In this document: one piece after another, positions 47,488 through 60,239 of the stretch
Layout: each line of letters begins with the position of its first letter
Numbering within the stretch: position 1 is the first letter of the stretch
Assembly: GCF_943734655.1 (NCBI RefSeq)
Contig: NC_071355.1
Coordinates: forward strand, 31,036,964 to 31,100,963
Direction of reading: 5' to 3'
Source of the DNA: Sabethes cyaneus
Lineage: Eukaryota; Arthropoda; Insecta; Diptera; Culicidae
DNA: 64,000 nucleotides
Notes under the pieces: generated by a model
Database searches by the model: none
Seen by the model: only the letters and a program-made list of their open reading frames with translations
Told to the model about the DNA's origin: nothing
Program-made: the position numbers and the translations under genes

Positions 47488-47650
47488 ATAAATAACGTCT
47501 TGTTTTATAATCAGTTCAAATGCTAAACGGCTTTGTTAAGTCTCTTGTAAAGTGAGAAGCATGTTCAAAATACGGTAGGTTTTCTCAACAACGCCACAAG
47601 TCACCTACAGTTTCGTGTTGGCATCTTGTGCGTCATGTTTGCCTATGCAC
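47488..47650. repeat. Left arm of a 3.6-kb-spaced inverted repeat
   Basis: AAATAACGTCTTG, TTATAATCAGTTCAAA, GTTTTCTCAACAACGCC and TTTCGTGTTGGCATCTTGTG, GTCATGTTTGCCTATG match the reverse complement of 50958-51068. This arm has about 55 extra bp in its middle. Confidence 0.8.
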
Positions 47651-47654
47651 ACCA

Positions 47655-50600
47655 TCTCAGTGATGAAGATTTCAAAACCAATGCATCTCTCCCAGCAGCA
47701 ACCGGAAGCAGCAGGCAGAAGCTGCCTTCGAGTGGCACAGTGTTGCAAGTTTATTTTGGTGACGGTAATCTTCCAGTTGATAGATGAAAGCTGAGTTGAT
47801 TGCTTCTCAATACATACGGGTTAAATGATGCGGAAGCAGCGTGAAGGCAGGCAGGGACACACAGAGCTATATCCAATCTAATTTCGTTTAACGTTCAACG
47901 GGTAAGCCCCACTAGTTTGGGCGAGAAGATTAAGGTATGACGAATATGACGTCTACTGCGGAAACGTAGAAGGCAGTGTAAATTCAGTCACTTTCTTTCA
48001 AACCGCTTATCGACGAGATCGACGATAATGCAATTCGGAGAGAATTACATTTCTTTTAACGGAGTATATTCTCGATAAAACACTCTGAATTCGGGAATAT
48101 CGTTGTAGGATTGTCTCCGCTTCGGGGAGATACATTTTGTTTCCCGTCGACAGCTTCGTTAGCAGTTGCAAAAGTATCACTAGAAGGAAGGCGTATCAAG
48201 GGATTGTACCAAACGTTACGTAACCAATTTTACGTTGTAAGAAAAATGAAAATGGAGAGGAAAGGAAAGAGGTTTAAAAATCAATCCAACTTTTGCGTTT
48301 CGTAATTTGTGACCAATGTTCATTGTATCATTGCACCGTAAGTCATATCAATTGAACGGGAAGCTTCCATTTGCTTCCTTCATATTATCACGGGACGCAC
48401 CCCACCTTCGCTTGATCCGAAGACGTGCTGAAAGAAGTTTGCGAAAGAGTCGAGTCGAGACTCTTTCAATCCAACGGAGATGGTATTCATGTTTCGTCGA
48501 GTAACTTTTACAAGCCATTTTAAATCAGTGTTCTCCGCGCTTTGGTGTTGGAACATATTATGTTAGTTTGTCTTGTTTATAGAAGTTTGTCACAAAATCC
48601 AATTGTGAATTTTTGAAACCACCCAAATAAAATGTAAGTTTAAAAAGATACCCATTTCGTTACCGTAATTCTTCTACCGGTAAAAGGGACATTTTTTCTG
48701 TTTTCTCTCTCATACTCGAGGATGATCAATCTTCATTAACGACAGCTGTCATGCAGCCGTGATAGTTTGACCTGCGAAAATAGCACGAGGAAACTTTCTT
48801 AGAAAAATATTCCCTTCTACTGACGTTGTTCTAATTCATAAAACATTTAGCCACACGAAATCTTCCACGAAAAATTATCTTTGATGCGAAAACGAATATT
48901 ATCGTTCAATCAATTATCGGTCATATCATGTCACGTTTCCAGCATCCACCCACATAAATGTCCGTCATTTGAATTCTCTTTGGTCGACGTGTGAATCCTG
49001 CGGTAGCCTTGGCCAACCCTTCCTGTCACTAGCGGGTGCTGCTGCTGCTGCTGCTGGCGCTGGTGTCAATTTGCGCGGTAATTGCTAATTGAGTGAAAAA
49101 TAATTTTTCGCTCGAAAAGAATAATCAATTAAAATCTCATTACCGCCGTCATCGACACGACCACCCGTTTGCTGAATCGCGTCCCTCTCAAAATCGTCGT
49201 CACCCACCCATCCGCACCCGTCCGGTATCGGAATTCTGTCCCTGCCTGATCGGTTCTGCAGAGTCGGTCACAACGCCACCGTTTGCCTGCTGTGGAATTC
49301 GGGGTGGCGCAAAGTTTCGCATTGAAATTTTGTCCATTAGTAGCAAATTGATTTGTTGTTGAAAAGTTTTGCTCCGCAAAACTTCACTGCGTCTGTCGAT
49401 GTCGAAGAACCAACAAACGAACGAAGTTAGTTCCAGAACGAGGGGAGGGTTTTCAATTTCGGCCACTACTTTTTGGCTGCCAGCCAAGGAAAGCCAATAG
49501 GTACTGGCTGAGGCCGTGGAGGAGAACAAAGTTTCGCATCAGTAGTAGCAGCGGCGCAGGCACTTAATTACAATTTCCAGTGCGGAACGTATCGCTCAAT
49601 TTGCCAGTGCGAAAGTTTTTGATTGTCTACGGTTTTGGAACTGGTAGTAAAAGTTGGATTGAAATGATTGAAACCGAAATGAAGAGCAAAAAAATTCTGT
49701 TTTGAAAATATAACCAACTATAACCTATTGTCAAGGAATGTGGAAAAGTGAACAAAGCAAAGGGAGACCATTTTCGCATGGCAAAAGTTTTAGCCGTGTT
49801 GTTTATGTATGGGTAAAGTTCTAAAACGAGCTTATGTTTGTGTTGGGTTAAATTTGATATTCTCTACTGGGATGGGCCGCTCATTTATATTCAGTCTTTT
49901 GAAAATTAATTATTTATACTGAATATGGGTCCAATAATTCAATCAATTCAACTCCGAGAGTTTCGTGAGTTATGTTCATTAAAGACCTTTTAAACGTGAA
50001 GCTTTCAATTAAGCTTCAGGGAGAGTTCGTATTCAACTGATAATCACCACCGGCGGAAATTTGTGGCTAATAATTATCAAATTATAATTAACACGAAGCA
50101 TTTTAAAGAAAAAATATTAAAACATATTTTGTTCATCATAGTGAAAATAAAATTGGACAAGAAAAGTTGTACAAAAATTGTGAAAATAGATAAATTTCTG
50201 GTGCTTTCTAACAGTTTAAATATTTCGATGTAACAATGGAACACTTGTAGCTTCTAGCTGACAGGACGTATAAGAAAGTGCAGAGACGCCCCTCTGGGCC
50301 AGCCAACAAGTTGTTGCGATTAATCCAATTCCCATGATATTGTTTTATTTATGATTGTTCGCTTGCTTGATTATTCACGAACCAATAGAGGCCTCGTAGA
50401 TCTGAGAGTTGCAGTTAGTGCATGTAGCAGGCAACAGGTTGTGCATATTCAATGATACAGCCAGTAATAGCCTGTCAGGTAATTGACGTGTGCTGACCGG
50501 ACCTGGCCACAATTAGCCATTGATGCAACAGTTGGCTCAATTACAGTTATTTGATTGATTTGTTGGAGTTTCATGTGGGTGCTGAAAAGACAATTTTGTT

Positions 50601-50955
50601 CTTTCGATGTTGGCCGACAGGGATAAGTAAGATTAATTTAGACAAGTAAAAAAAATTTTTAAATTTAATATTAATTGCTTAAAGTTTAATTGTGAAAACC
50701 GAAACTATTTTGGCTTTTCATACATTCGTTAATATTTTCATGCGAAAAGCGTTAACACTCCGTAAACTCATTTTTCGACTTCTTTAGGCTGTAGAACCGA
50801 CGGTCAATTGATTTCATACCTTTTTTCTCATGCCTAATAAATTTTTCCCTCGATTTTTAAAGCCAATTTCATTTTATCAACTTGCATTTTATCAAAACTG
50901 TCAAACACGTTGTAGATGGTCAAAAACGTAAAAATTGTCAATGATGTAAAAAATT
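47655..50955. other. 3.3 kb between inverted arms; no gene recognised
   Basis: No transposase or other domain is visible on either strand. A (CTG)6 run lies at about 49038-49058. A short hairpin GAAAGAGTC/GACTCTTTC is at 48443-48467. Much of 48700-49600 looks like single-copy host DNA. Confidence 0.4.
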
Positions 50956-50957
50956 GC

Positions 50958-51068
50958 CATAGACAAACATGACGCACAAGATGCCAACACGAAACCGTAA
51001 GTGATTCCGGGTGTTGTTGAAAACCCAGCGTTTGACCTGATTATAACACAGGAAGTTATTTAAGTCTT
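50958..51068. repeat. Right arm of the inverted repeat
   Basis: CATAGACAAACATGACGCAC, AAGATGCCAACACGAAACC, GTTGTTGAAAACCC and CCTGATTATAACACAGG, then AAGTTATTT. It is the complement of 47488-47650. Confidence 0.8.
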
Positions 51069-51269
51069 CCTATATGTATATGAACCGTTCCGAATTATAG
51101 TGGTCTATTCACCATTTAGTTAATTTTACAGGAGAGGCAATCGTCTAAAAAACTCTATAATAAATTCTAACCAAGTATTTTCACCAAACCAAGTGTTCTA
51201 ATGTGTAGTGTATAAAGTGATTTAACATGAGAATACATAAATCAAAATATGCGATTTATTCATACCAAT

Positions 51270-52080
51270 GCACAGTGGTCCAGAAACGAAAACTAAGTGG
51301 AAATTTACTTTTGCGGCTAAGCGATTCATAATAACTCCCTACAATGTTCAGCAAATTTCTTCAACTCTAAAAGACAATTAGCCTATTATGACCCGGGTAT
51401 ACCTAAATTTGGACGAAATGAAGTGAAACTGTGTAATCCATTATATTATGGCTCGAATGTATCGGGTTACTCAAAATCGTGATTTGGAATGGTTTCAAAG
51501 CCAAAATATCGCAGGTTTTATATTTTATACGTTTAGTTTCAAACAAACAAATCACAAAGTTGTTTACATATTTCCTTTCGAATTCTGTGATAGACTTTAC
51601 ATATAAATACCACTTTACGTTTCAAGTAATGTTTTGTCACAAAATTTTTTTTTCGCCATTTTTTTCAACATTTTTTTCACAACGAAAAAAACTGTTCAAA
51701 ATACAGATGAAATGACGAAAACTGACAGATTATCCCACACACCCATCAGATTGGTGTCTTATCTCTCTTGTAGTGATATATTAACAATGCTAAAAAACCA
51801 GAACAATGCTATTGAAATTCAGTAGTAAACAGGTTTTGAAGACGGGGTATGATATATCATACCCTAGGACATAATGGGTTAATGTGAAATGAACGACTAA
51901 GTTCCAGTTTGGCTTGTGAACACATAACACATGATAACTTTTTGTAGAAAAGCGATAGAAGGATAATTGCTTCGACAAAGTTGTAACTAAAGATTACATA
52001 AGTAACTTTGCCAAAGACATAGTAGGCGTATTTTTTATAGTTTCTATCTCACAGGGCGTTTTATATAAAGACCTCTCAAA
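51270..52080. repeat. AT-rich dispersed repeat, copy without MITE (empty site)
   Basis: It begins CACAGTGGTCCAGAAACG. The part 51880-52080 (GTTCCAGTTTGGCTTGTG, AACACATGATAACTTTTTG, ACTTTGCCAAAGACATAGTA, GGGCGTTTTATATAAAGACC) is repeated at 52310-52990, where a MITE interrupts it. Confidence 0.7.
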
Positions 52081-52234
52081 AATCACTTTTCGCTAACTAC
52101 TTCAAATTTAATCAAATTATTGCATCATAATGTTTTACAAAGTTGTTTCTCTCATCAAAAGACATATTTTTGTAGAACATTGTATGTTGAAAACTCATAC
52201 GTATGACGTTTTTCCTGTGTTTTTTTAGTGGAAA

Positions 52235-53010
52235 GTTTTTTGTGGTTCAAAATAACCCCCTACAATGTTTAACAAAGTTGTTCAACTCTAAAAGGCAATT
52301 AATGTGAAATCAACGAATAAGTTCCAGTTTAGCTTGTAAACATAAAACACATACAGGCCGGACTCGATTATCCGGGGATTCGATTATCTGGGTTTTTAGA
52401 TTCGATTATCCGGGTGAAAAAAAAATTATAGTTTTTCGATGGTTTATTTAAAACGTTAATGTTATAGTTTTCATGCTAAAAAGGTGGCTAAAAAGGTATC
52501 TTATGACTTTAGGGGATATTGATCAATAATAAAAAAATCATTTATAACATCTAAATATTGAAAATCATAACACACAAAAAATAATTTTGCACCAAAAAAA
52601 AAATCGTCAGTGGAAAAAATCGTAAGAAGGGAATTTTCTGACTTTTGGGAAAATAGATCAACAATTAATAAAACATTTATGATACCTAAAAGTCAAAACA
52701 TACCAAGACTTGGCAAGACTTGACATACCGAAAAAAAATTTGTTCAAAAATAATGATTCGATTATCCGGGTGATTTGATTATCCGGGCTAAAAATAAAAA
52801 TGAACACCCGGATAATCGAATCCGGGCTGTAATAACTTTTTATTGAAGAGAGATAGAAGAATAATTTCTTCGATAAAGTTGTAGCTAAAGATTATATAAA
52901 TAACTTTGCTAAACACATAGTAGGCGTATTTGTTATAGTTTCTATGTCACATGGCGTTTTATATGAAGACCTCTGAAAAATCACTTTTTCGCTAATAACT
53001 CCAAAATTAA
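52235..53010. repeat. AT-rich dispersed repeat, copy split by a MITE
   Basis: 52235-52353 and 52830-53010 together correspond to the copy at 51330-52090. The MITE sits at the point corresponding to AACACAT/GATAACTTT in the other copy. Confidence 0.75.
52354..52829. mobile_element. pogo/Tigger-type MITE with TA target duplication
   Basis: A 476-bp element starting CAGGCCGGACTCGATTATCC and ending with the complement of CAGCCCGGATTCGATTATCC, flanked by TA at 52352-52353 and 52830-52831. TIRs beginning CAG, rich in CGATTATCCGG, with TA targets, are typical of pogo-type Tc1/mariner elements. The TIR core ATTCGATTATC is repeated inside (52379, 52400, 52756). No coding sequence. The homologous copy at 51920-51935 shows the site without the insertion. 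Confidence 0.9.
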
Positions 53011-53014
53011 AGGT

Positions 53015-53510
53015 TTTATTGCATCATAATGTTGCATCATAACATGCTTTCACAACAGGGCAAATATTTTTACATTGCATAGAAACTCTCTGCTTCATGA
53101 AAAAATAATGTTACTCTTGGTTTTACATGAGAAATTGGAGCCTGCTTGCTTCAAAACGTTGTCTTGGGATCTGCAAGGAATACCTCGAGACGATAAGTGT
53201 TTCTTATGTAAAAACAATCTGTGGAATACGATGGACTCGGAATTTTTGAGACCAAATTGTATTCATTGAGAGGATTCATTAGTTTTCAAATCGAATTAAA
53301 AAACTATTTGGCAGTACTGGTGCTAAAAAATACCTTTTTTTCGAATTCCTTGGGAAATTTTCTTTAAAAATGAGAAAATAGTATCTTTCTAGATTTAATA
53401 CTTCTGGAGATATAAACGAAAGAAAATAAGGGGATTTGACGAAAACGAGGCTTATACTGATAAAAGGGAGACTCCCATAAAGGGAAAAGGAGTCCAAACG
53501 GCACCAACCT
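53015..53510. other. AT-rich DNA, nothing recognised
   Basis: No coding trace or recognisable repeat between the split repeat and the second satellite block. Confidence 0.4.
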
Positions 53511-53519
53511 TGGGATTTT

Positions 53520-54352
53520 TGCTGTCTGACCAGTCTGTCTGTCTGTCCATTCTGTCTGTCTGTTTAGCTTGTCTGTCTGAACAGTCTGTCTGTTCAGTCT
53601 ATCTATCTGTCCATTCTGCCGGTCTATCCAGTCTGTCTGTCTGTCCGTCTGTCCAGTCTGTCCGTCTGTCCAGTCTGTCTGTTCAGTCTGTCTGTCTGTC
53701 CAGTCTGTCTGTCCGTTTACTGTTCGTCTGTCCGTCTGTCTGGCTGCCCAGTCTGTCTGTCTGTCCAGTCTGTGTGTCTGTTTAGTTTGTCTGTCTGTTC
53801 TATCTGTTTGTCTATCTGTCTGTCTGTTCAGTCTGTCTGTTTGTCTGACTAATCCGTCCGTCTGTCCAGTCTGTCTGTCTATCCAGCCTGTCTGTCTGTT
53901 TATCTGTCTATCTGTCTGTATGTCTGTCGGTCTGTCTGTCTGTTTGTCTATCTGTGTATCGGTCTGTCTGCCTGTTCAGTCTATCTGTCTGTTCAGTCTG
54001 CCCAGTCTATCTGCCTGTTCAGTCTGTCTATCTGTCCAGTCTGTCTATTTGTCCAGTCTGCCTGTCTGTTTATCTGTCTATCTGTCTGTCCAGTATATCT
54101 GTCTACCCTGTCTGTCTGTCCTATCTGTCTGTCCTGTCTGTCTGTCCTGTCTGTCTGTCTGTCCTGTCTGTCTGTTCTGTCTGTCTGTCCTGTCTGTCTG
54201 TCCTGTCTGTCTGTCCTGTCTGTCTGTCCTGTCTGTCTGTCCTGTCTGTCTGTCCTGTCTGTCTGTCCTGTCTATCTGTCCTGTCTGTCTGTCTGTCATG
54301 TCTGTCTGTCTGCCTGTCCTGTCTGTCTGTCCTGTCTGTCCTGTCTGTCTGG
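53520..54352. repeat. Second satellite block (TGTC/13-mer), inverted and decayed
   Basis: The plus strand reads TCTG/TGTC repeats, the complement of the 39.6-45.1 kb satellite. The left two thirds are diverged with a CCAGTCTGTCTGT 13-mer variant. The right part (54105-54350) is almost regular CCTGTCTGTCTGT 13-mers. Frames in it are artefacts. Confidence 0.95.
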
Positions 54353-54359
54353 TAAGAAG

Positions 54360-55435
54360 GTAATAAATTGTCAGAACAATAAAAACCCGATTTAATCCAC
54401 CTAGTGGTGAAAGGAACCTTTGTTATACGGTTGGTTTACATAAAATTTTTGAAAATTGAATAAGTTTAGAAAATTTGAACAAAATAGGAACACTTTTAAA
54501 TTTTGATAGATCCTTTTTCCGTGAAATTGCCGAGTAAGGATAAGTAAGTTGTTATTAATCTGAGTAAGTGCAAATAAAAGTAAGTTGTAAGTGGAAATCT
54601 TATCCTTTAGCATATACATTGTCTAGTAAAGGTCTAGTTTATAGGTTTTTGAACTATGTATAGTTTCCTGTAATGCCATTCTATTTGAATCACATCAATA
54701 GAGTTTTCTTGAATAATTTTCATCAATTTTTATTAACTCACGCTGTTGTATTTTATACAACACGTGTAGGTTTTTCAACGCCATATTGTTATAAAGTTAT
54801 AAATCGTTGTTTAACTAACGTATATTCTTCAACAAACTTATTGTGAGCAAAATATTATAATTATTCAAAGCATTAATAATTAAAATTGTTGGAAAAATTT
54901 ATGCAGCAAAACTATCAGGAAATGTTAAATGTTTAAAATGTAGCCGTCTGCTGGTAGTCGAGTAATGCGGAGTCAAAATTAGGGTATTTTTTTTATAATC
55001 AAAGTTCCACAGATCCTAAACTAGCAAACATAGAGGTATACTATTTTCAGCAACGTTCTGTATTTTTACTATTTGTACAATTTTGTAGTTCATGAAAAAG
55101 TCATACAACAATTACAAAAAGAGCAAAAATAGAAAAACTGATTTTACAAATTCATATACAATAAATTGGATATTTCTATCTTCGCTGCAGAGATAGAAGA
55201 TTAGTGTCTTTAGCAAAATTTCTTGTAATAATATGTTCTATAACTTTGCAGAACACATCAATGTGTTATATTGACACTGAAGTTTTCTTTTATTTTCTTT
55301 TAGTTTCTTTTATTTTTTTATTTCACTTTTAGGGGGATTGATCAAAATTTAAATTCCACCAGACGATAGAGCTTTCAATTTCAAGAAACTCTTTCAAAGG
55401 TTCGGTAAACCTAAAACCAAGTTTTCCCAGTCAAA
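54360..55435. other. AT-rich DNA with short dispersed-repeat phrases
   Basis: 55170-55260 contains phrases of the AACTTTGCAGAA... repeat type seen at 4.7, 6.5 and 52 kb. Otherwise nothing is recognised. Confidence 0.4.
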
Positions 55436-55439
55436 ACTC

Positions 55440-56266
55440 TAGTGCACACGTTTTCTTTGGTTTTGCGCGCGAGTAACTGTGTTACAAAAGTTGGCGCGAG
55501 TGTTCGAGGGTTAATATCTTTTAACCGGTACAACCAATTCTTATGCAATTTTGCATATATATTCGTAGTGTCAAAACCTCTCGTTTGATATTAAAATAAT
55601 TCAAATTAGGTAAATTATCTTGGTTAAAATCATTATAAATTATTGTTAATTTTGGTGTGGTGTATACGGTTGCTCATAACTTTCAAACTAAACGTCCAAT
55701 CAAAAAACCATTCAATAGTGATCTATTACGATATATTATCTTTCAAATGAGACTAATAGCGCATAAATTGGTTTGGCCATCTCTAAGAAACAGGCGATAA
55801 TTATTACCTTGTCAAAACAGGTTTTTTAAGCATAACTTTTAAACTACTTGTTTGTTTTCAATTAAAAATTCCTGAACAATTTAGCTTTAATAAGGGCTTT
55901 CATTTGATACTAAGATCGTTGAAATCGGTCATGTAGTTCCGAAGAAATCCGTGTCACGTATTTTTCACATTTTTGCTTATAACTTTTAAACGAAACGTCG
56001 TATCACGAAGCAACTCAATAGTGATCTACAAGACAATAACACCTTTCAAACAAAAGTAATAGCGAACCATTCGGTTCAGCCATCTCTGAGAAACAGGCGA
56101 TAGAAAAAATCATTACATACATACACACACACACACACACACAGACATTGCTCAAATCGTCGAACCCTATCGATTGGTATATGTGACTTGGCCCTCCGGG
56201 CCTCGGATCAATTTCGTGTTTTTCGACCAATTTTTAAACCTTTGTTATAGTATAACAAAGGTAAAA
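55440..56266. repeat. Dispersed repeat ending in a perfect hairpin
   Basis: Internal phrases AGAAACAGGCGATA (about 55786 and 56090) and CAATAGTGATCTA (about 55712 and 56007) show an internal duplication. An (AC)n microsatellite lies at 56117-56141, and GGCCCTCCGGGCC at 56190. The right end is CCTTTGTTATA-G-TATAACAAAGG (56239-56261), a perfect 11-bp-stem hairpin, followed by TAAAAA. I recall this end type from mosquito repeats; the class is uncertain. Confidence 0.6.
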
Positions 56267-56505
56267 ATGTAGAAGACATAAAAAAAGTCAAAGATTATCA
56301 TTGTGATGATGATGATGACGAGCTTGATTTGTTTCTTTTTTAAGGGGAAATGAGCAGTCATTAACTTTTCGTTAGAAAGCCCAATTTGGGAAGCAGACTT
56401 TGGGCCAAAACAGGGGCTCGGTTTTCAGAAATTAATGCACTGTATTCTTTTTTCCAATCTGAGTGCAGAGAATAGGTATATTGTTACGAACAGAATTTTT
56501 GTTTC

Positions 56506-57542
<1,037 letters not shown>

Positions 57543-57544
57543 GG

Positions 57545-58130
57545 GAAAGCCACCATCATTTCAAGGACTTGCCAATGTATGTGGGTAGAATTACAGTAGA
57601 TCCAAATTTGATTAACAAATGAATTTCACACTAATGCTGTTACAGAAGGGCCAAAAGGGATTGGGCGGACCCACAAGCAGAGGTACTTGTGCGCATTCCG
57701 GGGTTATAAGAGTCGCCTTCCAGCATTAGGATCCTTCCATGTAATAATCAATTTCGCTGTACCAACTTTAACCCACGTGATGATTTGTTTTGAATTGAGA
57801 AGTGTCATATTTGCTTCAGACCTTAAGGACTCAGGTTGGCAATCCACTCCATCATCCAGCCTTCCACATTTATGATATCAATAATAATACTGTTAACAAT
57901 ATGATATTAAGACGAAATGCGGTGTATATGGTAAAAATAGAACAATCTCACCAGCAGTCCTTCGTATGGAATAGAGTAGCGTCCTTTGAGGTTCCATTAA
58001 GTGCTTCTAATAGTTAATTTAATTTTGCATTCTGGTATCCATGTGCAGTATTAAGACTCGTTTTGGCCAAAGTTTTTACTATATAGCAGGAGATGCTTGA
58101 GCTAAAACGAAAAAAATAATTAAAATAACT
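57545..58130. other. No gene recognised
   Basis: Mixed composition with short frames and no domain; no repeat family recognised. Confidence 0.4.
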
Positions 58131-58519
58131 TATTAGGCTTCCCGATCAGGAGGGCATAACAAAATTATAACTGATCCTGTTATTTTTCGACCGATTTTTT
58201 GCTAACAACGGCTGTTATAATTTAGCTACTGCAAGTGGTTAAAATAACTCAAATTCTAACAAAACTGCTTAGCAGTGATAGCAAAAATATAACAAAGTTT
58301 GTTATGTTTTGATCAAAATTATATCAAAATTTGTTACCATATTTCTAACAAATTGTGTTATAATTTTGATAAAACAAAAACTTCTTTACCTCTGTCTACT
58401 ATGTCGACATTTTCCCGACCTATTGTCAAAAATAGTACAACTATTTATCGGGAACATTTACAAATAGCAACAAAAAAAATTTTCGCACATTCTTTCAATT
58501 TCAAAAACCGCACCCTTTC

Positions 58520-58590
58520 AGTCGGAATTGAACTCACGACATACCGCACACGATGCCATCGTCTTAACCACTGTACCAGAACTACTCTTG
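58520..58590 (-). repeat. tRNA-like SINE head with box A and box B
   Basis: On the minus strand box A is TGGTACAGTGG (58568-58578) and box B GAGTTCAATTCC (58524-58535), 32 bp apart. The flanks do not form a complete acceptor stem, so a SINE head or tRNA pseudogene is more likely than a working tRNA. Confidence 0.5.
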
Positions 58591-59454
58591 AATGTAGGTA
58601 GTTTAAATGCTCATATGATTTGACCGATAGCTTATTCTGTCAGTTGTCAGTTTTTGCTGTTCGAGCTGTCTATAAATAGATCTCTTTTGGTACGAGACTG
58701 TGATCAAGAAAAAGAAATCGAATCCGTTTTATCAGTATTGCACCGTTCTGACAGTGTTGCTCGAAGTGCTTTCAAATATTCAAAACCAGAAAATAAATTG
58801 AAGTGAACCTGGCCATTCAAACTTTGTTTTTACTGAGTTTTATATTTCAGGTTTTGATTTTATAAATGTTATTGCTGATTTTGGTAGGAACCAACCACAG
58901 TAAAGATTAAAAACAATTATGAACCTAATTATTTTAATGATGCGTGGAAGAAAATATTTCTCAATTATACGAGGTTTTGTTAGTAAAGGATTGGAGAAAA
59001 CACTTGTTGCTTTTAAATTTTGTAAACAAGACGTAAACCGAGAAAAAACTAAAACATTTTATTTTATCGTTAATTATTTTTTCATAATGTGTTTGCTCGT
59101 TTACGTTTGGTTCCAAGCATCTACCAACAAAATAAAAGTTTGTGAGATTTTCTTTTTAATCCTAATTCGTTGTTCGTTTCCATTCGTTGTTAGAACCTAA
59201 TAAAGTGCAGAAAATACATAAAAGATGGCTTAACAGGAGCGGCATTTTGCATCGAGTATATTTCTAACTGCAATAGTTTATGTTTTCATTTTATACACTT
59301 GCTGTTGTTGGAAGCTTAAAAAAATTGTTATCCAAATAAACAAAAAAAGTCTAGAACTGACGACAAAAATTGATAGAGATAAGAATTCGCTACATGTAAT
59401 CGTTATTTCGTTCTGATGCACTGAAACTGAACACTGAAAACTGAACAACTAAAT

Positions 59455-59760
59455 AGGACTTAGATTGCAATTTGCAATTGCACTTGAAATTAGACACGAA
59501 ATTTTACTTTGAATTTCATTTGAAATTGCATGTCAAATGTACATGGTATTGGATTTGATATTGGACCAAAATTTAAACTTAAAATTGGACATTTAATTGG
59601 ACATTCGAATTAAATTTAGAATTCAAATTGAATTCAAAATAAACATGAAATTTGACTTGAAATAGTACTTGAAATTTTACTTGAAGTTAGGCTGATATTG
59701 CATGTAAAATTTGGCTTGAAATCAGATTTGAAATTACACATAAAATTTGCGTTAAATTTT
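59455..59760. repeat. Degenerate GACTTGAAATT repeat (copy 2)
   Basis: The same type as 18880-19260: CACTTGAAATTAGAC, GACTTGAAATAGTACTTG, GGCTTGAAATCAG and related phrases. Confidence 0.7.
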
Positions 59761-60024
59761 ATAGAAAAGGTATGGCACGTTCCCCATTGTGTGTCCCGGG
59801 CACACCAGCGATGATATGTAACATTTTTAGTAGTGGCCAAAGCCCTAATTCTCCTATATAACTCAATGAGTTATAACTATCAGAATCTGTTACAAACTTG
59901 AAACTTTTGTTTTCACTTCCTAATCAGTTTATTTCCGATTTGTAACACAATGTGTTATAAATATCAGAATGTGTTATAAATTTGATGTTATCTTGTTATG
60001 CCCTCCTGATCGGGTTACCTATTA

Positions 60025-60235
60025 GCTAGGCCGTGGTGGCTCCGTCGTCTGCCCACAACCGTGGTTTTGAGACCAGGCAGCCGGGAACCACCCAGCATCG
60101 CACCTCCTAGCTTGGCTACTCAATAGAGCATTACCAGGTATGGCCACGTGGAGGCGCTAGGTAGGGGCTTGGGATGGCTAGAGCTATATTAGACGCTCCT
60201 CATTTGCCTTCCCCATTTCATACCCATGAACAGAA
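60025..60235 (+). repeat. Probable SINE (family 3)
   Basis: GGCCGTGGTGGCTCCGTCGT starts a GC-rich 200-bp unit with ACCGTGGTTTTGAGACC, a degenerate box B. It stands out from AT-rich surroundings directly beside the right end of the 58.1-60.0 kb element. Pol III boxes are poor, so the class is uncertain. Confidence 0.4.
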
Positions 60236-60239
60236 TTTT

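Larger units (their letters stand above)
58141..60014. mobile_element. Nested element with 22-bp perfect terminal inverted repeats
   Basis: The ends are CCCGATCAGGAGGGCATAAC (58141) and its complement (59993-60014), perfect over 22 bp. The inverted similarity extends outward imperfectly (TATTAGG/CCTATTA). Subterminal DNA on both sides is rich in GTTATAA/TAACA phrases. The interior holds a tRNA-like head (58524-58578), a TATA box (58671), a diverged foldback arm (58960-59260) and a GACTTGAAATT array (59455-59760). No transposase is visible. Confidence 0.75.

Noticed and set aside
58520..58590. Functional tRNA gene on the minus strand
   Set aside because: Boxes A and B fit but no closed acceptor stem is visible; it is embedded in a nested repeat.
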